From the NCBI RefSeq assembly GCF_016650635.1, contig NZ_JAEKFI010000001.1, positions 1,302,001-1,366,000 of the forward strand: a stretch of DNA of 64,000 bases. Direction: 5' to 3'. The notes under the pieces are model-generated. The model made no database searches. It was not told where the DNA came from and saw only the letters and a program-made list of their open reading frames with translations. Within the stretch, counting starts at the first letter, position 1. Each line of letters begins with the position of its first letter. The DNA is from Pseudomonas sp. TH43. Its GTDB lineage: Bacteria > Pseudomonadota > Gammaproteobacteria > Pseudomonadales > Pseudomonadaceae. Shown one piece after another: positions 18,364-30,500 of this stretch. The translations under genes and the position numbers were made by a program.

Positions 18364-19034
18364 CGAACCTGATAAGTTTCGCCAAACGTTTCAAACACCG
18401 CGCCTACGTGGTCCTGCCCTCCCTGCTGGCGGTCAGCGCGGTCTTTCTGTCACTCGAATCCAGCGAGAGCCGCGCGCAGCCGGTCGATGGCACGCAGACG
18501 CTGGTGTTCCTGCGCCACGCCGAAAAGCCCGAGGGCGGTCTGGGTCAGCTCAATTGTCAGGGCCTGAATCGCGCCATCGACCTGTCGACGGTACTGCCGG
18601 AGAGATTCGGCAAAGCCGATTACGTATTCGCCGCCAACCCGACGCGCAATGTCGAGGAAGGTGAGTTGGACAACTCCTACAGCTACATTCGCCCGCTGAT
18701 GACCATCAGCCCGGCAGCGATCAAGCTCGGTTTGCCGGTGAACATCGAGTTTTCAGCCAACGACACCAGCGATCTGGCCCGTGAGTTGCTCGCCGACAAG
18801 TACCACAACTCGACGATTTACACCGCGTGGTCCCATGGATACCTGCCAGAACTGATCAACAAAGTCGCGGACAAAGCGGTCGGCGGCAAGCAGCACATTA
18901 CCGATGACTGGTCGGGTGACGATTTTGATTCGCTCTACGTGCTGACCCTGACCTGGCACAACGGCAAGGCCAGCCTGCAGAGCCATAGCTACAAGCAGGG
19001 GCTGGATCATGGCAAGGAAACCTGTCCGACCTGA
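18360..19034 (+). CDS. histidine phosphatase family protein, exported or membrane-anchored
   Basis: A 224-residue protein. The N-terminus has a hydrophobic segment (YVVLPSLLAVSAVFLSL) acting as signal or anchor. The catalytic motif FLRHAEKPEGG contains the RH-A/G-E of the histidine phosphatase (phosphoglycerate mutase-like) clan, though the second catalytic His region is less typical: WSHGYLPELI. Expected to dephosphorylate a periplasmic substrate, which is unknown. The start overlaps the 38-codon ORF by 4 bp. Confidence 0.78.
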   Translation: MTNLISFAKRFKHRAYVVLPSLLAVSAVFLSLESSESRAQPVDGTQTLVFLRHAEKPEGGLGQLNCQGLNRAIDLSTVLPERFGKADYVFAANPTRNVEEGELDNSYSYIRPLMTISPAAIKLGLPVNIEFSANDTSDLARELLADKYHNSTIYTAWSHGYLPELINKVADKAVGGKQHITDDWSGDDFDSLYVLTLTWHNGKASLQSHSYKQGLDHGKETCPT

Positions 19035-19058
19035 GTGTTGGGTCGCCTGCCCCGGCCC

Positions 19059-19125
19059 CTTCGCGAGCAAGCTCTGCTCCTACAGAACAGGCGTAAACCT
19101 GTAGGAGCTGAGCTTGCTCGCGAAG
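19059..19125. repeat. REP doublet in outward orientation
   Basis: CTTCGCGAGCAAGCTCTGCT... then ...GTAGGAGCTGAGCTTGCTCG: the same unit as in the GAGCTTGCTCGCGAA family but with the two copies arranged tail-out. It lies between convergent phosphatase and mnmH genes. Confidence 0.82.
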
Positions 19126-19143
19126 AGGCCAGCCACTACAACC

Positions 19144-20247
19144 TCAATCTTTCTGGCTCACCCGCTCGCGCAAATAATCGATCACCGCCGCACTCTCCCC
19201 GGCAAACTCGATCCGCCCGCCCTTCTTCTCTCGCTGAAACGCATACATCGGATCGTAATACTCACGCAGCAACCCCTCGATCCAGCCGCGATGCAGATCC
19301 ACCGCCCCGCTGCGCCCCTGCTCGATCAAAGCCTCTTCCATCAACAGCAGCATCCGCCGATGGCGCTCGCCACCGAGGCGCTTCTGCACGTTGTTCAAGC
19401 TTTCCAGCAAGCGCTCGGAGAACAGCGCAAAGCCTTCCTCCCCGTGCACTGCCGCAAACTCGGCTGACAGATCCACCACGTAATCGCGCAGGATCCGCTC
19501 CACACGGTCTTCAAAACTGTCTTCCAGCCAGACCATCGGGTACTGCTGCATGCCTTGATACAAGGGCAGCGGCAAGGCGCAACTGCCGACCACCCGGCTC
19601 TCATCTTCCAGCACAAACTGCTCGATACCGGCGTCGCGTTTTTTCAGGACGTCGATGGCCAGGCGGTTTTCGAAATCGATGTTCGACGGCTGACCCGTGG
19701 CGCGTTTGCCGAAGCTTGAACCGCGATGATTGGCGTGCCCTTCCAGGTCCAGGCCGTTGCGCAGTTGCACCAGCACTTCAGTCTTGCCGGTGCCGGTCAT
19801 GCCGCCCAGCAAAACGAAATCACACTGGGCGATGGCCTGTTCGAGAGTATCAATGAGGAAGTTGCGCAACGCTTTGTAGCCGCCACCAACGCGGGGATAG
19901 TCGATACCGGCTTCGTCACGCAGCCACTGCTGAGTGATCTGCGAACGCAAGCCGCCACGAAAACAATAGAGATAGCCATCAGAATGGGCCCGGGCGAAAT
20001 CGGCCCAGGCCTGGATGCGTTCAGCTTTGACGTCGCCAGAGACCAATTGGTGGCCCAGCTCGATGGCAGCCTGCTGGCCGTGCTGCTTGTAGCAGGTGCC
20101 GATTTTCTGCCGCTCGATGTCGTTCATCAGCGGCAGATTGACCACGCCAGGGAACGCGCCCTTGTGAAACTCGACCGGCGCGCGGGCATCCATCAGCGGC
20201 CGGTCGTTGAGGAAAATATCACGGAAGTCAGTGCAGTCGCGGAGCAT
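19144..20247 (-). CDS. mnmH: tRNA 2-selenouridine synthase
   Basis: Also called SelU/YbbB. Replaces sulfur by selenium in the wobble 2-thiouridine of tRNAs for Lys, Glu and Gln, via a geranylated intermediate. It has 367 residues. The N-terminal rhodanese domain has the catalytic Cys95 in [11 protein letters not shown]; a P-loop GGMTGTGKT follows at 148-156. The start ATG (20247) overlaps the selD stop by one base (TGATG), so the pair is an operon with coupled translation; SelD makes the selenophosphate used here. Confidence 0.96.
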   Translation of the reverse strand: MLRDCTDFRDIFLNDRPLMDARAPVEFHKGAFPGVVNLPLMNDIERQKIGTCYKQHGQQAAIELGHQLVSGDVKAERIQAWADFARAHSDGYLYCFRGGLRSQITQQWLRDEAGIDYPRVGGGYKALRNFLIDTLEQAIAQCDFVLLGGMTGTGKTEVLVQLRNGLDLEGHANHRGSSFGKRATGQPSNIDFENRLAIDVLKKRDAGIEQFVLEDESRVVGSCALPLPLYQGMQQYPMVWLEDSFEDRVERILRDYVVDLSAEFAAVHGEEGFALFSERLLESLNNVQKRLGGERHRRMLLLMEEALIEQGRSGAVDLHRGWIEGLLREYYDPMYAFQREKKGGRIEFAGESAAVIDYLRERVSQKD

Positions 20248-21281
20248 CAAATCACCTCGACTGCGTTCGTCTGTCGCTCAACCAGTTCGCCGATTGGCGC
20301 AAGAATCAGCCCCAGCTCGGCAGCGACAGTGAGGAACTCGTCATTGCCTTCAGGCGTCACGGCAACCAATAGACCACCACTGGTTTGCGGGTCGCAGAGC
20401 ACCCGTTTGTGCAGTTCCTGCACGCGGCCGACCTTGCTCGCATAGCTGTCGAAATTGCGCAGTGTGCCGCCGGGTACACAGCCCTGATCGAGGTAATACT
20501 CGACGCTGTCCAGACGCGGCACACGGTCATAGGCGATGCGTGCGGTGAGCTTACTGCCATCAGCCATTTCCACCAGATGCCCGAGCAGGCCGAAACCAGT
20601 GACGTCGGTCATCGCCGTGACACCGGCGAGTTTGCCAAAACGGCTGCCGGGCTTGTTCAGCGTACACATCCAGTCGCGGGCCACGCCAACGTCGGCGGCG
20701 CGCAATTTGCCCTTCTTCTCGGCCGTGGTGAGGATGCCGATGCCCAGCGGTTTGGTCAGGTACAGCAGGCAACCGGCGGTGGCGGTGTCGTTGCGCTTCA
20801 TGTGGCGTTTTTCCACCAGGCCAGTAACGGCGAGGCCGAAAATCGGCTCTGGCGCATCGATCGAATGCCCGCCCGCCAACGCAATGCCCGCCGCGTCGCA
20901 CACCGCACGACCGCCACGAATCACTTCGCGCGCGACTTCCGGCGCCAGCACATTCACCGGCCAGCCGAGGATCGCAATCGCCATCAACGGATCACCGCCC
21001 ATTGCGTAGATATCGCTGATCGCGTTGGTCGCCGCAATGCGGCCGAAGTCGAACGGGTCATCGACGATCGGCATGAAAAAGTCAGTGGTCGAAACCACGC
21101 CGCGCTCGGCATCAATCTCGTACACCGCCGCATCATCGCGCGAGGCGTTGCCGACCCACAGTTTCGGATCAAGGTTCTGCGCGCCGCTACCGGCCAGAAT
21201 CACTTCCAGCACCTGCGGGGAAATCTTGCAGCCGCAACCGGCGCCGTGGCTGTATTGGGTCAGACGAATCGGCTCGCTCAT
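20247..21281 (-). CDS. selD: selenide, water dikinase (selenophosphate synthetase)
   Basis: Makes selenophosphate from selenide and ATP. It has 344 residues. The N-terminal catalytic loop [10 protein letters not shown] contains Cys16 and Lys19, matching the essential Cys17/Lys20 of E. coli; Cys rather than Sec is used. Other family blocks: DDAAVYEI (ATP/Mg site), [30 protein letters not shown] and [17 protein letters not shown] in the upstream 40 bp is a possible -10. No selA/selB or Sec-protein gene is in the window, so here the product clearly serves mnmH. Confidence 0.97.
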   Translation of the reverse strand: MSEPIRLTQYSHGAGCGCKISPQVLEVILAGSGAQNLDPKLWVGNASRDDAAVYEIDAERGVVSTTDFFMPIVDDPFDFGRIAATNAISDIYAMGGDPLMAIAILGWPVNVLAPEVAREVIRGGRAVCDAAGIALAGGHSIDAPEPIFGLAVTGLVEKRHMKRNDTATAGCLLYLTKPLGIGILTTAEKKGKLRAADVGVARDWMCTLNKPGSRFGKLAGVTAMTDVTGFGLLGHLVEMADGSKLTARIAYDRVPRLDSVEYYLDQGCVPGGTLRNFDSYASKVGRVQELHKRVLCDPQTSGGLLVAVTPEGNDEFLTVAAELGLILAPIGELVERQTNAVEVI

Positions 21282-21360
21282 GGGGGAGTCTCAGGCTGTT
21301 AATGAGGCGGATTCTAGCAGAGCACGAGGCAGCGGTTTTTTGCGCTGATTGACCGGCCCC

Positions 21361-21424
21361 TTCGCGAGCAGGCTCGCTGCCACATTTGCCGGCATTCCCC
21401 TGTGGGAGCGAGCCTGCTCGCGAA
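21361..21424. repeat. REP doublet in outward orientation (GCGAGCCTGCTCGCGAA family)
   Basis: TTCGCGAGCAGGCTCGCTGC and GGGAGCGAGCCTGCTCGCGA arranged tail-out around a short centre. It is located upstream of selD and 97 bp after the autotransporter stop. Confidence 0.85.
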
Positions 21425-21473
21425 GGCAATCGAACAGTCACCACAGACATCAGGTTGCCAAAGAATTTGCAGG

Positions 21474-21499
21474 CAAAAAAAACCGCCCTTGCGGGCGGC
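21474..21499 (-). terminator. rho-independent terminator of the giant autotransporter gene
   Basis: On the minus strand GCCGCCCGCAAGGGCGG is followed by a run of eight or more T. Stem CCGCCC/GGGCGG with a 4-base loop, about 22 bp after the stop. Confidence 0.92.
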
Positions 21500-21520
21500 T
21501 GAAAGTGCTTCGACCCTAAA

Positions 21521-24500
21521 TCAGAAGCCCAGGCTGAAGCTGATGATCATCGCATGGTCATTGCTGTCTTTCGACAGTTGCCCCGAGTAACCGACCCCGA
21601 GCTTGCCGGTCGGGCTGATCTGGAAGTCCACACCTGCTTCGACCAGCGCGCTGTCTTTGGCAATCGGCACGCCCTGAGTGTGGAACGAGGCGCCGCCGTC
21701 GATAAAGGTCAGGTCAGCGTCAGGCTTGGTGTCGCCGAAGGCATGCCGCCAGCCGATGGCCGCGCGCGGGGTGAATTGCCCGCCGTTGGCCAGGGTGATG
21801 ACTTTGCCGGCGCGCACGCCCAGGGTCGAGAAGGTGATGTCCTGATCGGCCTCGGCCTCCAGGCGCCCTACCCCACCCTTTTCCTTGGCCTTGTCGGAGT
21901 CGTAGTTGACGTACGAGAGGCCGGCAAACGGTTCCAGGGCAATGCCGGCGGCATCGATTGTGTAACCGACTTCGCCGAACACCTGGGCGCTGCGAGCATC
22001 GTAATTGGCCTTCAACCGGTCGTTGTAACTGCCGACGCTGACGTCGCGTTTGCTCTCGATGTCGTGCCAGCTGTAAGCCGCGCCGAGGCGCACAGCCAGT
22101 GCATCGAATTGCGAGTTGAGGTACGCCGCCAGGTGGTAGCTTTCAACGGTCGCATCCGAGCGCCGGTCATGCGCGTCGAGGTCGCTGCGGGTGTAACCGG
22201 CGGCCATGCCCACGCGCCACTGATCATCGAGCTGTTTGTCAGTACCGAGCATGAAGCCGCTGAGGTTGCGATCAAGTTTGGCGCTGTTGCTGTCGCCATC
22301 CGATTCACCCCATGCACCCAGTGCGCGGGCCCAGCCGACCATTTCACCGTGGCAACCGTTGCTGCTCAGTTGGTTGTCACTCGGTGCCAGGGCACGGCGT
22401 GGATCATCCGCTGCGCTGCACGATGGCTGGCGCATGCGGTCGTTGACCGCCTCACGTACATAGCGCGAATCCTCAAGGATCGCGCTGGCGGTGCTAGCAT
22501 GGATTTCCCCGGACAGACTGTCGAAGGCATTGCGCGCCCCCGCCACGCTGAGATTAACGATCTGATTCTGCAAAGCAGCACCCGCCGCACCATTACGTGA
22601 CAGTGCCGAAGCGGTGCCACGCTGGTTACCCGTGGCAGCGACATCGGTGAACGAGTTGCCGTTGCGGCTGACCGCCAGGGTCACCGAATCGGCACCGTAA
22701 ACCAGTGAGCTGTCGAGGAAGGCGTACTGCGGCAGATCGGTGGAGCTGAAGGTGCCGGTCACGCCACCGCCCGCGGTGATCAGCGAGTAAACGGTGTTGC
22801 CGGTGAACGGTGCGAGCGAGTTCACTTGCAAGCCGCCGCCGAGGGCTGCCGTACCGCCGACCGCCAATGGCGTGGCGGTCGGCGAGCTGATGGTCAACGC
22901 CAATACACCGCTTGAGTTATTGGTCAGGTTACCCGCAACGCTCAGGGTTCCAGCGTCGCTACCGGAAGCCACGACACCATTGTTGACCACCGAACCGATG
23001 CTGCCGTTACCGCTCAGACCCGCACCGTTGACCACGGTCACTTGCCCGCCCAACGAAGCGCGCGCCGAACGGCTGCCGACTTGCAGCACGCCTTGATCGA
23101 CCGCTACGGTGCCGCTGAACGGGTTATCACCGGTCAACAGCAAGGTGCCGGCACCACGTTTGGCCATCGCCCCGAGACCGCTGAGGCGACCGTTGAACTG
23201 ACCATTGGCGTTCTGCTGGAACACCAGCGAGGCGTTGTTGAGAATGTTGCCTTGCAGGCTGGTGGTGTTACCGACCAGCGTACCGCCACTGACGGTGGTG
23301 CCACCGCTGTAGGTGTTGGCCCCGCTCAGCACCAAGGTCCCGGAATCGAGTTTCTCGATACCGCCCGTGCCCACCAGCGGCACGGAGATTTCTGCGCTCG
23401 CCCCGGCATTCACGCGAACCGGTGCGAGGCTGCCATCCGCGCCGTTGACCGGAGTCAGCGTGCCACCGGCGCCCGGCGTCAGGCTGTAGCCGCTGGTGAG
23501 GAATTGCAGGCCGGTAAAGTTCTGATTGCCCAGCACGGTGACCGTGCCGCTTTGCCCACCGAACACCGCAAACTGACCGTTCGAGGCCAACGCCTGCGTG
23601 CCGCTCGGGTCGGTCCAGTTGGTGCCTGGCCCCCACACACCACTGCCGCCGCCGATGCTGCCGTCAGGATTAGTGGTGCCGCCGTTCCAGAACTGCACCT
23701 CACCCGGCGTGCCTTGCACCAGCAAGTTGACTTGATTGGCGATGGCGGTTTGCAGGGTCAGATTGGCCGCCGACACCGGCAGGCTGCCATAAACCAGACC
23801 GTTGTCGGTCAGGCTGCCGCCGTAGCGGAACAGTTGATAGACGCCTGTACCGAAGCCGCCGGCGTTGCTGATGTTCAGCGTGCCGTCGAGGGTCAGGTTC
23901 CCCGCCACATTGACCACCGTGGTCGAACTGGTCGCCGAGCCGAGGCTGAAGTCCAGGTTGGTGCCCGAGGACAACGCCAGCGAACCGACCGACAACGGCG
24001 TCGCCGTGCCACCACCGACCAGCGTCGCGCCGTTAGCCAGTTGCACCGCGCCGCCGACTTGACCGCTACCGCCGATTTTCGCACCGCTGGCGACGTTGAC
24101 GTTGGCACTGTTGAGCACGCCGTTGACGGTCAGGCCGCCGGCCTGAACCGAAGTGTTGCCGGTGAAGGTGTTGTTGCCGGTCAGCAGCAATTGACCGCTG
24201 CCGGTTTTGTTCAACGTACCGGCGCCGGTGAGATTGCCGGTGTAGCTGCCATCAGCGTTTTGCGCGAAGGTCAGTGTTGCGTTGTTGACGATCGCACCTT
24301 GCAGGCTGCTGGTGTCACCCGTGGTGTTGCCGCCATTCAGCGTGGTTCCGCCGCTGTAGGTGTTGGCACCGCTGAGCAGCAGGTCGCCAGTACCGTTTTT
24401 GAGCAGACTGCCGCTGCCGCTGACCGCACCGATCAGTGTGGTGTTCTGGTTGCCGGCGAGGGTCAGTTGCGCGCCGAGGTTGATTGCATTGGCCAGTTGC

Positions 24501-27500
24501 AGCGCCGAGGTGCTGTCGAGTGTCGAGTTGCCCGTCACACTCAATGCGCCGCTGCTGATCGCGCTGTTATTGCCGAGGATCAGCGTGCCGGCGTTCAGCG
24601 TGGTGCCACCGCTGTAAGTATTACTGCCGTTGAGGGTCAGGCTCGAAGCGCCGGTCTTGATCAGGCTGCCCGCGCCGCTGACAACGCCGCCAAGGGTTAG
24701 CGCGTTGGAGCCGGCAACGGTCAAACCACCATTGAGCACCACGCCGTTGCCGAGGGTGACGGCGGTGTTGCTGTCCAGCGCGGTGCCGGCGGCCGCGGTC
24801 AACACACCGGTGCCAAGGGCGGCGTTATTGCCAACCACGATCTTGCCGCCGTTGAGCGCGGTGCCGCCGGTGTAGCCGTTGGCGGCGTTGAGTACCAGCG
24901 TGCCGGTGTCATATTTGCCGAGTGTACCGGCGCCGTTGAGCGCCACACCGATCGTTGCGGTGGCGTTCGGATCGACGCGCACCGAAGCGTTGCCCATCGA
25001 ACCGTTGACCAGATTCAGCGAGCCCGCCGTGCCGTTTTGCAGGCTGTAGCCATCGGTGACGAACTGCATGCCGGTGATGGTTTGTGCGCCGTTGACCGTG
25101 ACCGTGCCCGCCGTGCCCTGGAACACCGCGAAGTTGTTGGTCCAGGCCTGATTGGTCGTGCCGTTGACGTCGGTCCAGTTGGTGGTGCCGGTGCCCCAGG
25201 TGCCGCTGCCGCCGTCCACCGAACCGTTGGCGATCAGTTGATTGCCGTCCCAGAACTGCACGGTGACGCCCGGTGCGGTGACCAGCAGATTGATCTGGTT
25301 GGCCAACGCGGTTTGCAGCGTCAGGTCGCCCGGCGTCACGCTGCCCGGCACCGTGCCGATCAGCATGCCGTTGTCGGTCAGGCCGCCGGTGTAGTTGATC
25401 AGGCGATACACGCCGCTGCCGAAGCCGCCGATGTCGCTGACGTTGAGGGTGCCGTCGAGGGTCAGGTTGCCGCCGACGTTGACCAGCGCGTTGCCGCCAC
25501 CGGACACCGGAGTACCGAGGCCCACATCGAAGTTGGCGTTGGCGTTGAACACCAGCGAATTCACTGACAGGGTGCTGCCGGTAGCGCCGGCCAGATGGCC
25601 GCCATCGGCAACGGTCACTGCCCCGCCGAGCGCGCCGCTACCGGCCAGAGTACCGCCGCTGTTGACCAGCACACTGGCACTGTCGAGCGAGCCGTTGACG
25701 TTCAAGGTGCCGGCGTTAACGGTGGTGTTACCGGTCAGGCTGTTGATACCGGTCAGCGTCAGGGTGCCAGTGCCGAGCTTGTTCAACTCGCCGGTGCCGG
25801 TGAGCACGCCGTCGAAAATGCTGCTGGCGTTGTTGCCGCCGATGCTCAGCGTGTTGCCGCCGCCGATCAGTGCGGTACCGCTGCCGGTCAGGCTGGCGAG
25901 GCTGCCGGAGCCGCCGAGGTTGAGGGTCGACGCAGCGCCGAGATTGACCCCGGCGTTACTGCCCAGTGCCGAGTTGCCCAGCGTGGTCAGGCTGCCGGAC
26001 TGCACATCGAAGGTGCCACTGAAGGTGTTGTTGCCGGACAGCGTCAGATCGGCCAGACCGTTCTTGATCAAGGTGCCTGCACCGGCGATCACGCCACCCA
26101 GCGTCAGATTATTGTTGCCGGCCACACTCAGGTTGGCATTGACGTTCATGTTGTTGGCCAGCACCAGCGGCGCAGTGGTGTCGAGGGTCGACGCACCCGC
26201 CACGGTCACTGCGCCGGAGCCCAGGCCCGCCGAGGTGCCGAGGGTCACGGTGCCGGCGTTCAGCGTGGTGCCGCCGCTGTAGCTGTTGATACCGTTGAGG
26301 GTCAGGTTGGAGGCGCCGTTCTTGATCAGACCGCCGGTGCCGCTGACCACTCCGCTGAGGGCTACGTCGCTGGTGCCGGTGTTGGTCAGGTTGGCGTTGA
26401 GCACCACGTTGTTGCCCAGCGACACCGAAGTGTTGCTGTCCAGCGCCGAGGCACCGGCCACGGTCAGGTTGCCCAGACCGAGGGCACCGTTGCTGCCGGC
26501 GGTCAGGGTGCCGGCATTCAGGTTCACGCCGCCGAGGAAGTTGTTGGCCCCGCTCAGGATCAGGTTGGCCGCGCCATTCTTGGTCAGGCTGCCGGCACCG
26601 TTGATGGCTCCGCTGAGTGTCAGATCGTTGCTGCCGACGATGCCGAGGTTGCCCGCCAGGTTGATCGCGTTGCCCGCCGTGAAGGTGCCGCTGGCATCCA
26701 GGGTGGTGCCGTTCGCCGCGTTCAGGGTAGCCGAGCCCAACGCGCTGTTTGACGCCAGAATCAGTCCGCCGGCATTCAGCGCCACCGGCCCGAGGAAGGC
26801 GTTATTGCCGCCGAGGGTCAGGCTGGCTGAACCGTTCTTGATCAAACCGCCGGTGCCGGAAATGACACCGTTGAGGGTCAGGGCGTTGCTGCCGAGCACG
26901 GTCAGATTGCCGTTCAGCGTGGCGGCGTTGGCCAGTGTCACGGCGGTGTTGCTGTCCAGTTGCGTACCGGCATTGGCGATCAACGCGCCAGTGCCCAGTG
27001 CGGTATTGCTGCCGACCACCAGCGTGCCGCCATCCAGTTGCGTGCCGCCGGTATAGGTGTTGGCACCGTTGAGCACCAAGGTGCCCGCATCGAGTTTGTT
27101 GAGAATGCCGCTGCCGTTGATGTTCACGCCGACCGTGGCGGTCACGCCCGGATCAACGCGCATCGCCGTGGTGCCACCGCTGCCATTGACGGCGGTGAGC
27201 AGCCCCGCCGTGCCGTTCACCACGTTGTAGCCATCGGTGAGGAACTGCATGCCGGTGAAAAGTTGTGTGCCGTTGACCGACACGGTGCCGGCCGTGCCCT
27301 GGAACACTGCGAAATCGCCGGCCCAGGTCTGGTTCAGCGTGCCGTTGGAGTTGGTCCAGTTGGTGCCGCCGGCATTCCACGTACCGCTGCCGCCATCCAC
27401 TGTGCCGTTGGGGATTGTCTGGCTGCCGTCCCAGAAACGCAGGTTGGTGTTCGGCGCCGACACCACCAGGTTGACCTGATTGCCCAGGGTCTGCACGAGG

Positions 27501-30500
27501 ATGTCGCCGAGGCCGTAGCCCACCGGAACACCGGCCACGGTCAGACCGTTGTCGGTCAGCGCACCGATGTAGTTGAACAAGCGGTAGACCCCGACACCGA
27601 AACCGCCGGCATCGGTGACATTGAGATTGCCGTCGAGGGTCAGGTTGCCGCCGATGTTCATCAGCGAGCTGGTCGATGGCGTGGCGAGGCTCGTGTCGAC
27701 ATTGCTGTTAGCTGTAAGGATCAGCGACGAGGCTGACAGGGTATTGCCCGAGGACAGCGCCAGATGACCACCGCTGTTGATGGTGATGAAGCCCAGTGCC
27801 GAACCGGTACCTGTGAGGGTGGCGCCATTGTTGACGTTGAGCTGGGAACTGGCCAGCGAACCGGTGAGATTCAGCGTACCGCCATTGACGTTGGTGTTGC
27901 CGGTGATGCCGCTGCTGCCGGTGAGGTTCAGCGTGCCGGTACCGACTTTGGTCAACGCACCGCTGCCACCGAGGTCGCCGTCGAAGGTGCTGGTATTGCT
28001 CACACCGCCCACGGTCAGAGTATTACCGCCGGCGATTTGCACACTGCCGCTACCGCTCAACCCGTCGAGGCTGGCGCTGCTGTTGAGATAGAGACTGGCA
28101 CCAGCGCTGATATTCGCGCCGGAGGTGTTGCCGAGCGCCCCGCTGCTCACCGTGGTAAGGCTGCCGGAGGCGATGTTCAGCGCGCCGGTGAACGTGTTGT
28201 TGCCGCTGAGCGTAAGATCGCCAAAGCCATCCTTGGTCAGGCTGCCGGCGCCATCGATCACGCCGCTGAGGTTCAGGGTGTTGCTGCCGGCCAAAGTCAG
28301 GCCGGCGTTGAGGGTGATGTTGTTACCGACGGTCATCCCGGTGCTGGTATCCAGCGTCGAAGCGCCGCCGACGGTCAAGCCGCCACTGCCCAATGCACCG
28401 GCCGAGCCCAGTGTCAGCGTACCCGCGTTGAGCGTGGAGCCGCCGCTGAAAGTGTTGTTGCCGTTGACGGTCAGGTTGGCCGCGCCGTTCTTGATCAATT
28501 GACCGGTGCCGCTGGTGACACCGCCGAGGGTCAGGTCTTGGGTGCCGCCGACGCTCAGTGCCGCATTGAGCACCACCGCGTTGGCCAGACTGGCCAGCGG
28601 CGAACTGCTGTCCAGCGTCGCCGCGCCGCCGACGGTCAGGGCACCGGTGCCCAGCGCCGAACTGTTGCCGACAGTCACCGTACCGGCGTTGAGCGTGGTG
28701 CCGCCGACGTAGGTATTGGTGCCATTCAGATTGAGATTGGCCGCACCGTTTTTCACCAGGCTGCCGGCTCCGGCGACGGTTCCGGTGAGGGTCAGATCCG
28801 CACTCCCACCGACATTGAGCGCGCCGGCGAGGTTGACCTGATTGCCCAGGGTGACGGCAGTGTTGGTGTCCAGCGTGGTGCCGGCCGCTGCGTTCAATGC
28901 GCCGCTGCCGATCGCGGTATTGCTGCCGACAATCAGTTTGCCGACGTTGAGTGCGGTGTTGCCGAAGTAGGTGTTGGCGCCGTTGAGGATCAGGTCGGCG
29001 GGACCGCTCTTGGTCAGTCCACCGACACCGGAGACCACGCCGGCGAGGGTCAGCGCGTTGCTGCCGCCGATGGTCACGTTGCCACCGAGGTTGACGTTGT
29101 TGGCCAGGCTTGCTGCAGTGGAGGCGTCCAACGTAGTCCCAGCCGAGGCATTGACACTACCCGTGCCGAGGGCGGTGTTGGAGCCGACGATCAGTGTTCC
29201 CGCGTTCAGCGACGTGGCGCCGGTGTAGGTGTTGTTGCCGGTCAGCGTCAACGTCGAGGCGCCGTTCTTGATCAGGTTGCTCGCGCCACTGATGACCCCA
29301 CCGAGGGTCAGCGGATTGGCGCCGCCCGCCGTGAGGTTGGCGTTAAGGGCAATCGCATTGTTAAGCGTGACGTTAGCGCTGCTATTGAGCGTGCCACCCG
29401 CGCCGCCGACGGTCAGCGTGCCAGTGCCGAGTGCTGCGCCGTTGCCGACGGTCAGGCTGCCGGCGTTGAGCGCGGTGCCACCGGTGAAAGTATTGGCGCC
29501 GTTGAGGGTCAGGTTGGCGGTGCCGTTTTTCACCAGTTGGCTGGTGCCACTGATTACGCCTCCGAGGGTCAGCGCGTTGCTGCCGCCGATTGCCAGGTTG
29601 TTGTTGAGCAGGACGTTGTTGTTCAGCGTCACCGCCGCATTGCTGTCGAGGGTCGCCGCGCCGCCGACGGTGATATTGCCACTGCCGAGCGCAGCATTGA
29701 CGCCCGCCGTGATGGTGCCGGCGTTCAGTGCGATGGCACCGAGGAAAGTGTTGGTGCCGTTGAGAATCAGGTTGGCCGCGCCGTTTTTGGTCAGCCCGCC
29801 GCTGCCGCTGACGATACCGCCCAAGGTCAGGTTGGCGCTGCCGCCGATGTTCAGGTTGCCGCCGAGGCTGACCGCGTTGGTCAGCGCCACGCTGGTGCTG
29901 GCGTCGAGGGTGGTGCCCGTCGCTGTGGTCAATGCGCCAGTGCCCAGCGCGGTGTTGGAACCGACGATCAGCGTGCCGTTGTTGAGCGCGGTGCCGCCGG
30001 AGAAGGTGTTGTTGCCGCTGAGGGTCAGGTTCGCAGAGCCGTTCTTGGCCAAGTTGCCCGCGCCGCTGACGACGCCACTCAGACCTAACGCCTGAGTGCC
30101 GCCGATGGTCACCCCTCCCGCCAGTGCGACAGCATTCGCCAGCGTTACCGCCGTGGTCGCATCCAGCGTTGTGCCGGCCGCCGCATTCAGTGCGCCCGTG
30201 CCGAGTGCGGTGTTGCTGCCGACAAACAGGCTGCCGGCGTTGAGCACAGTATTGCCGGAGTTAGTGTTGTTGCCGGTCAACGTCAGGCTGGCGGTGCCGG
30301 ATTTGGTGATACCGCCAGTGCCGCTCAACACGCCGCCCAGCGTCAGGGCGTTGCTGCCGAGGACGTTGAGGGCGCCGGTCATGCCGATGTTATTGGCCAG
30401 AGTGACGTTGGCGGTGCTGTCGAGACTGGTGCCAGCGGCGGTGTTCAGCGCGCCGCTGCCCAGCGAGTTGTTATTGGTCACCAGCAGGCTGCCGGCGCTC

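Noticed and set aside
27764..30088. 774-codon open frame on the + strand, opposite the autotransporter
   Set aside because: It is the complement of repetitive GC-rich autotransporter codons, its translation is low-complexity, and it lacks a ribosome site. The same applies to other + strand frames at 21554-32146.
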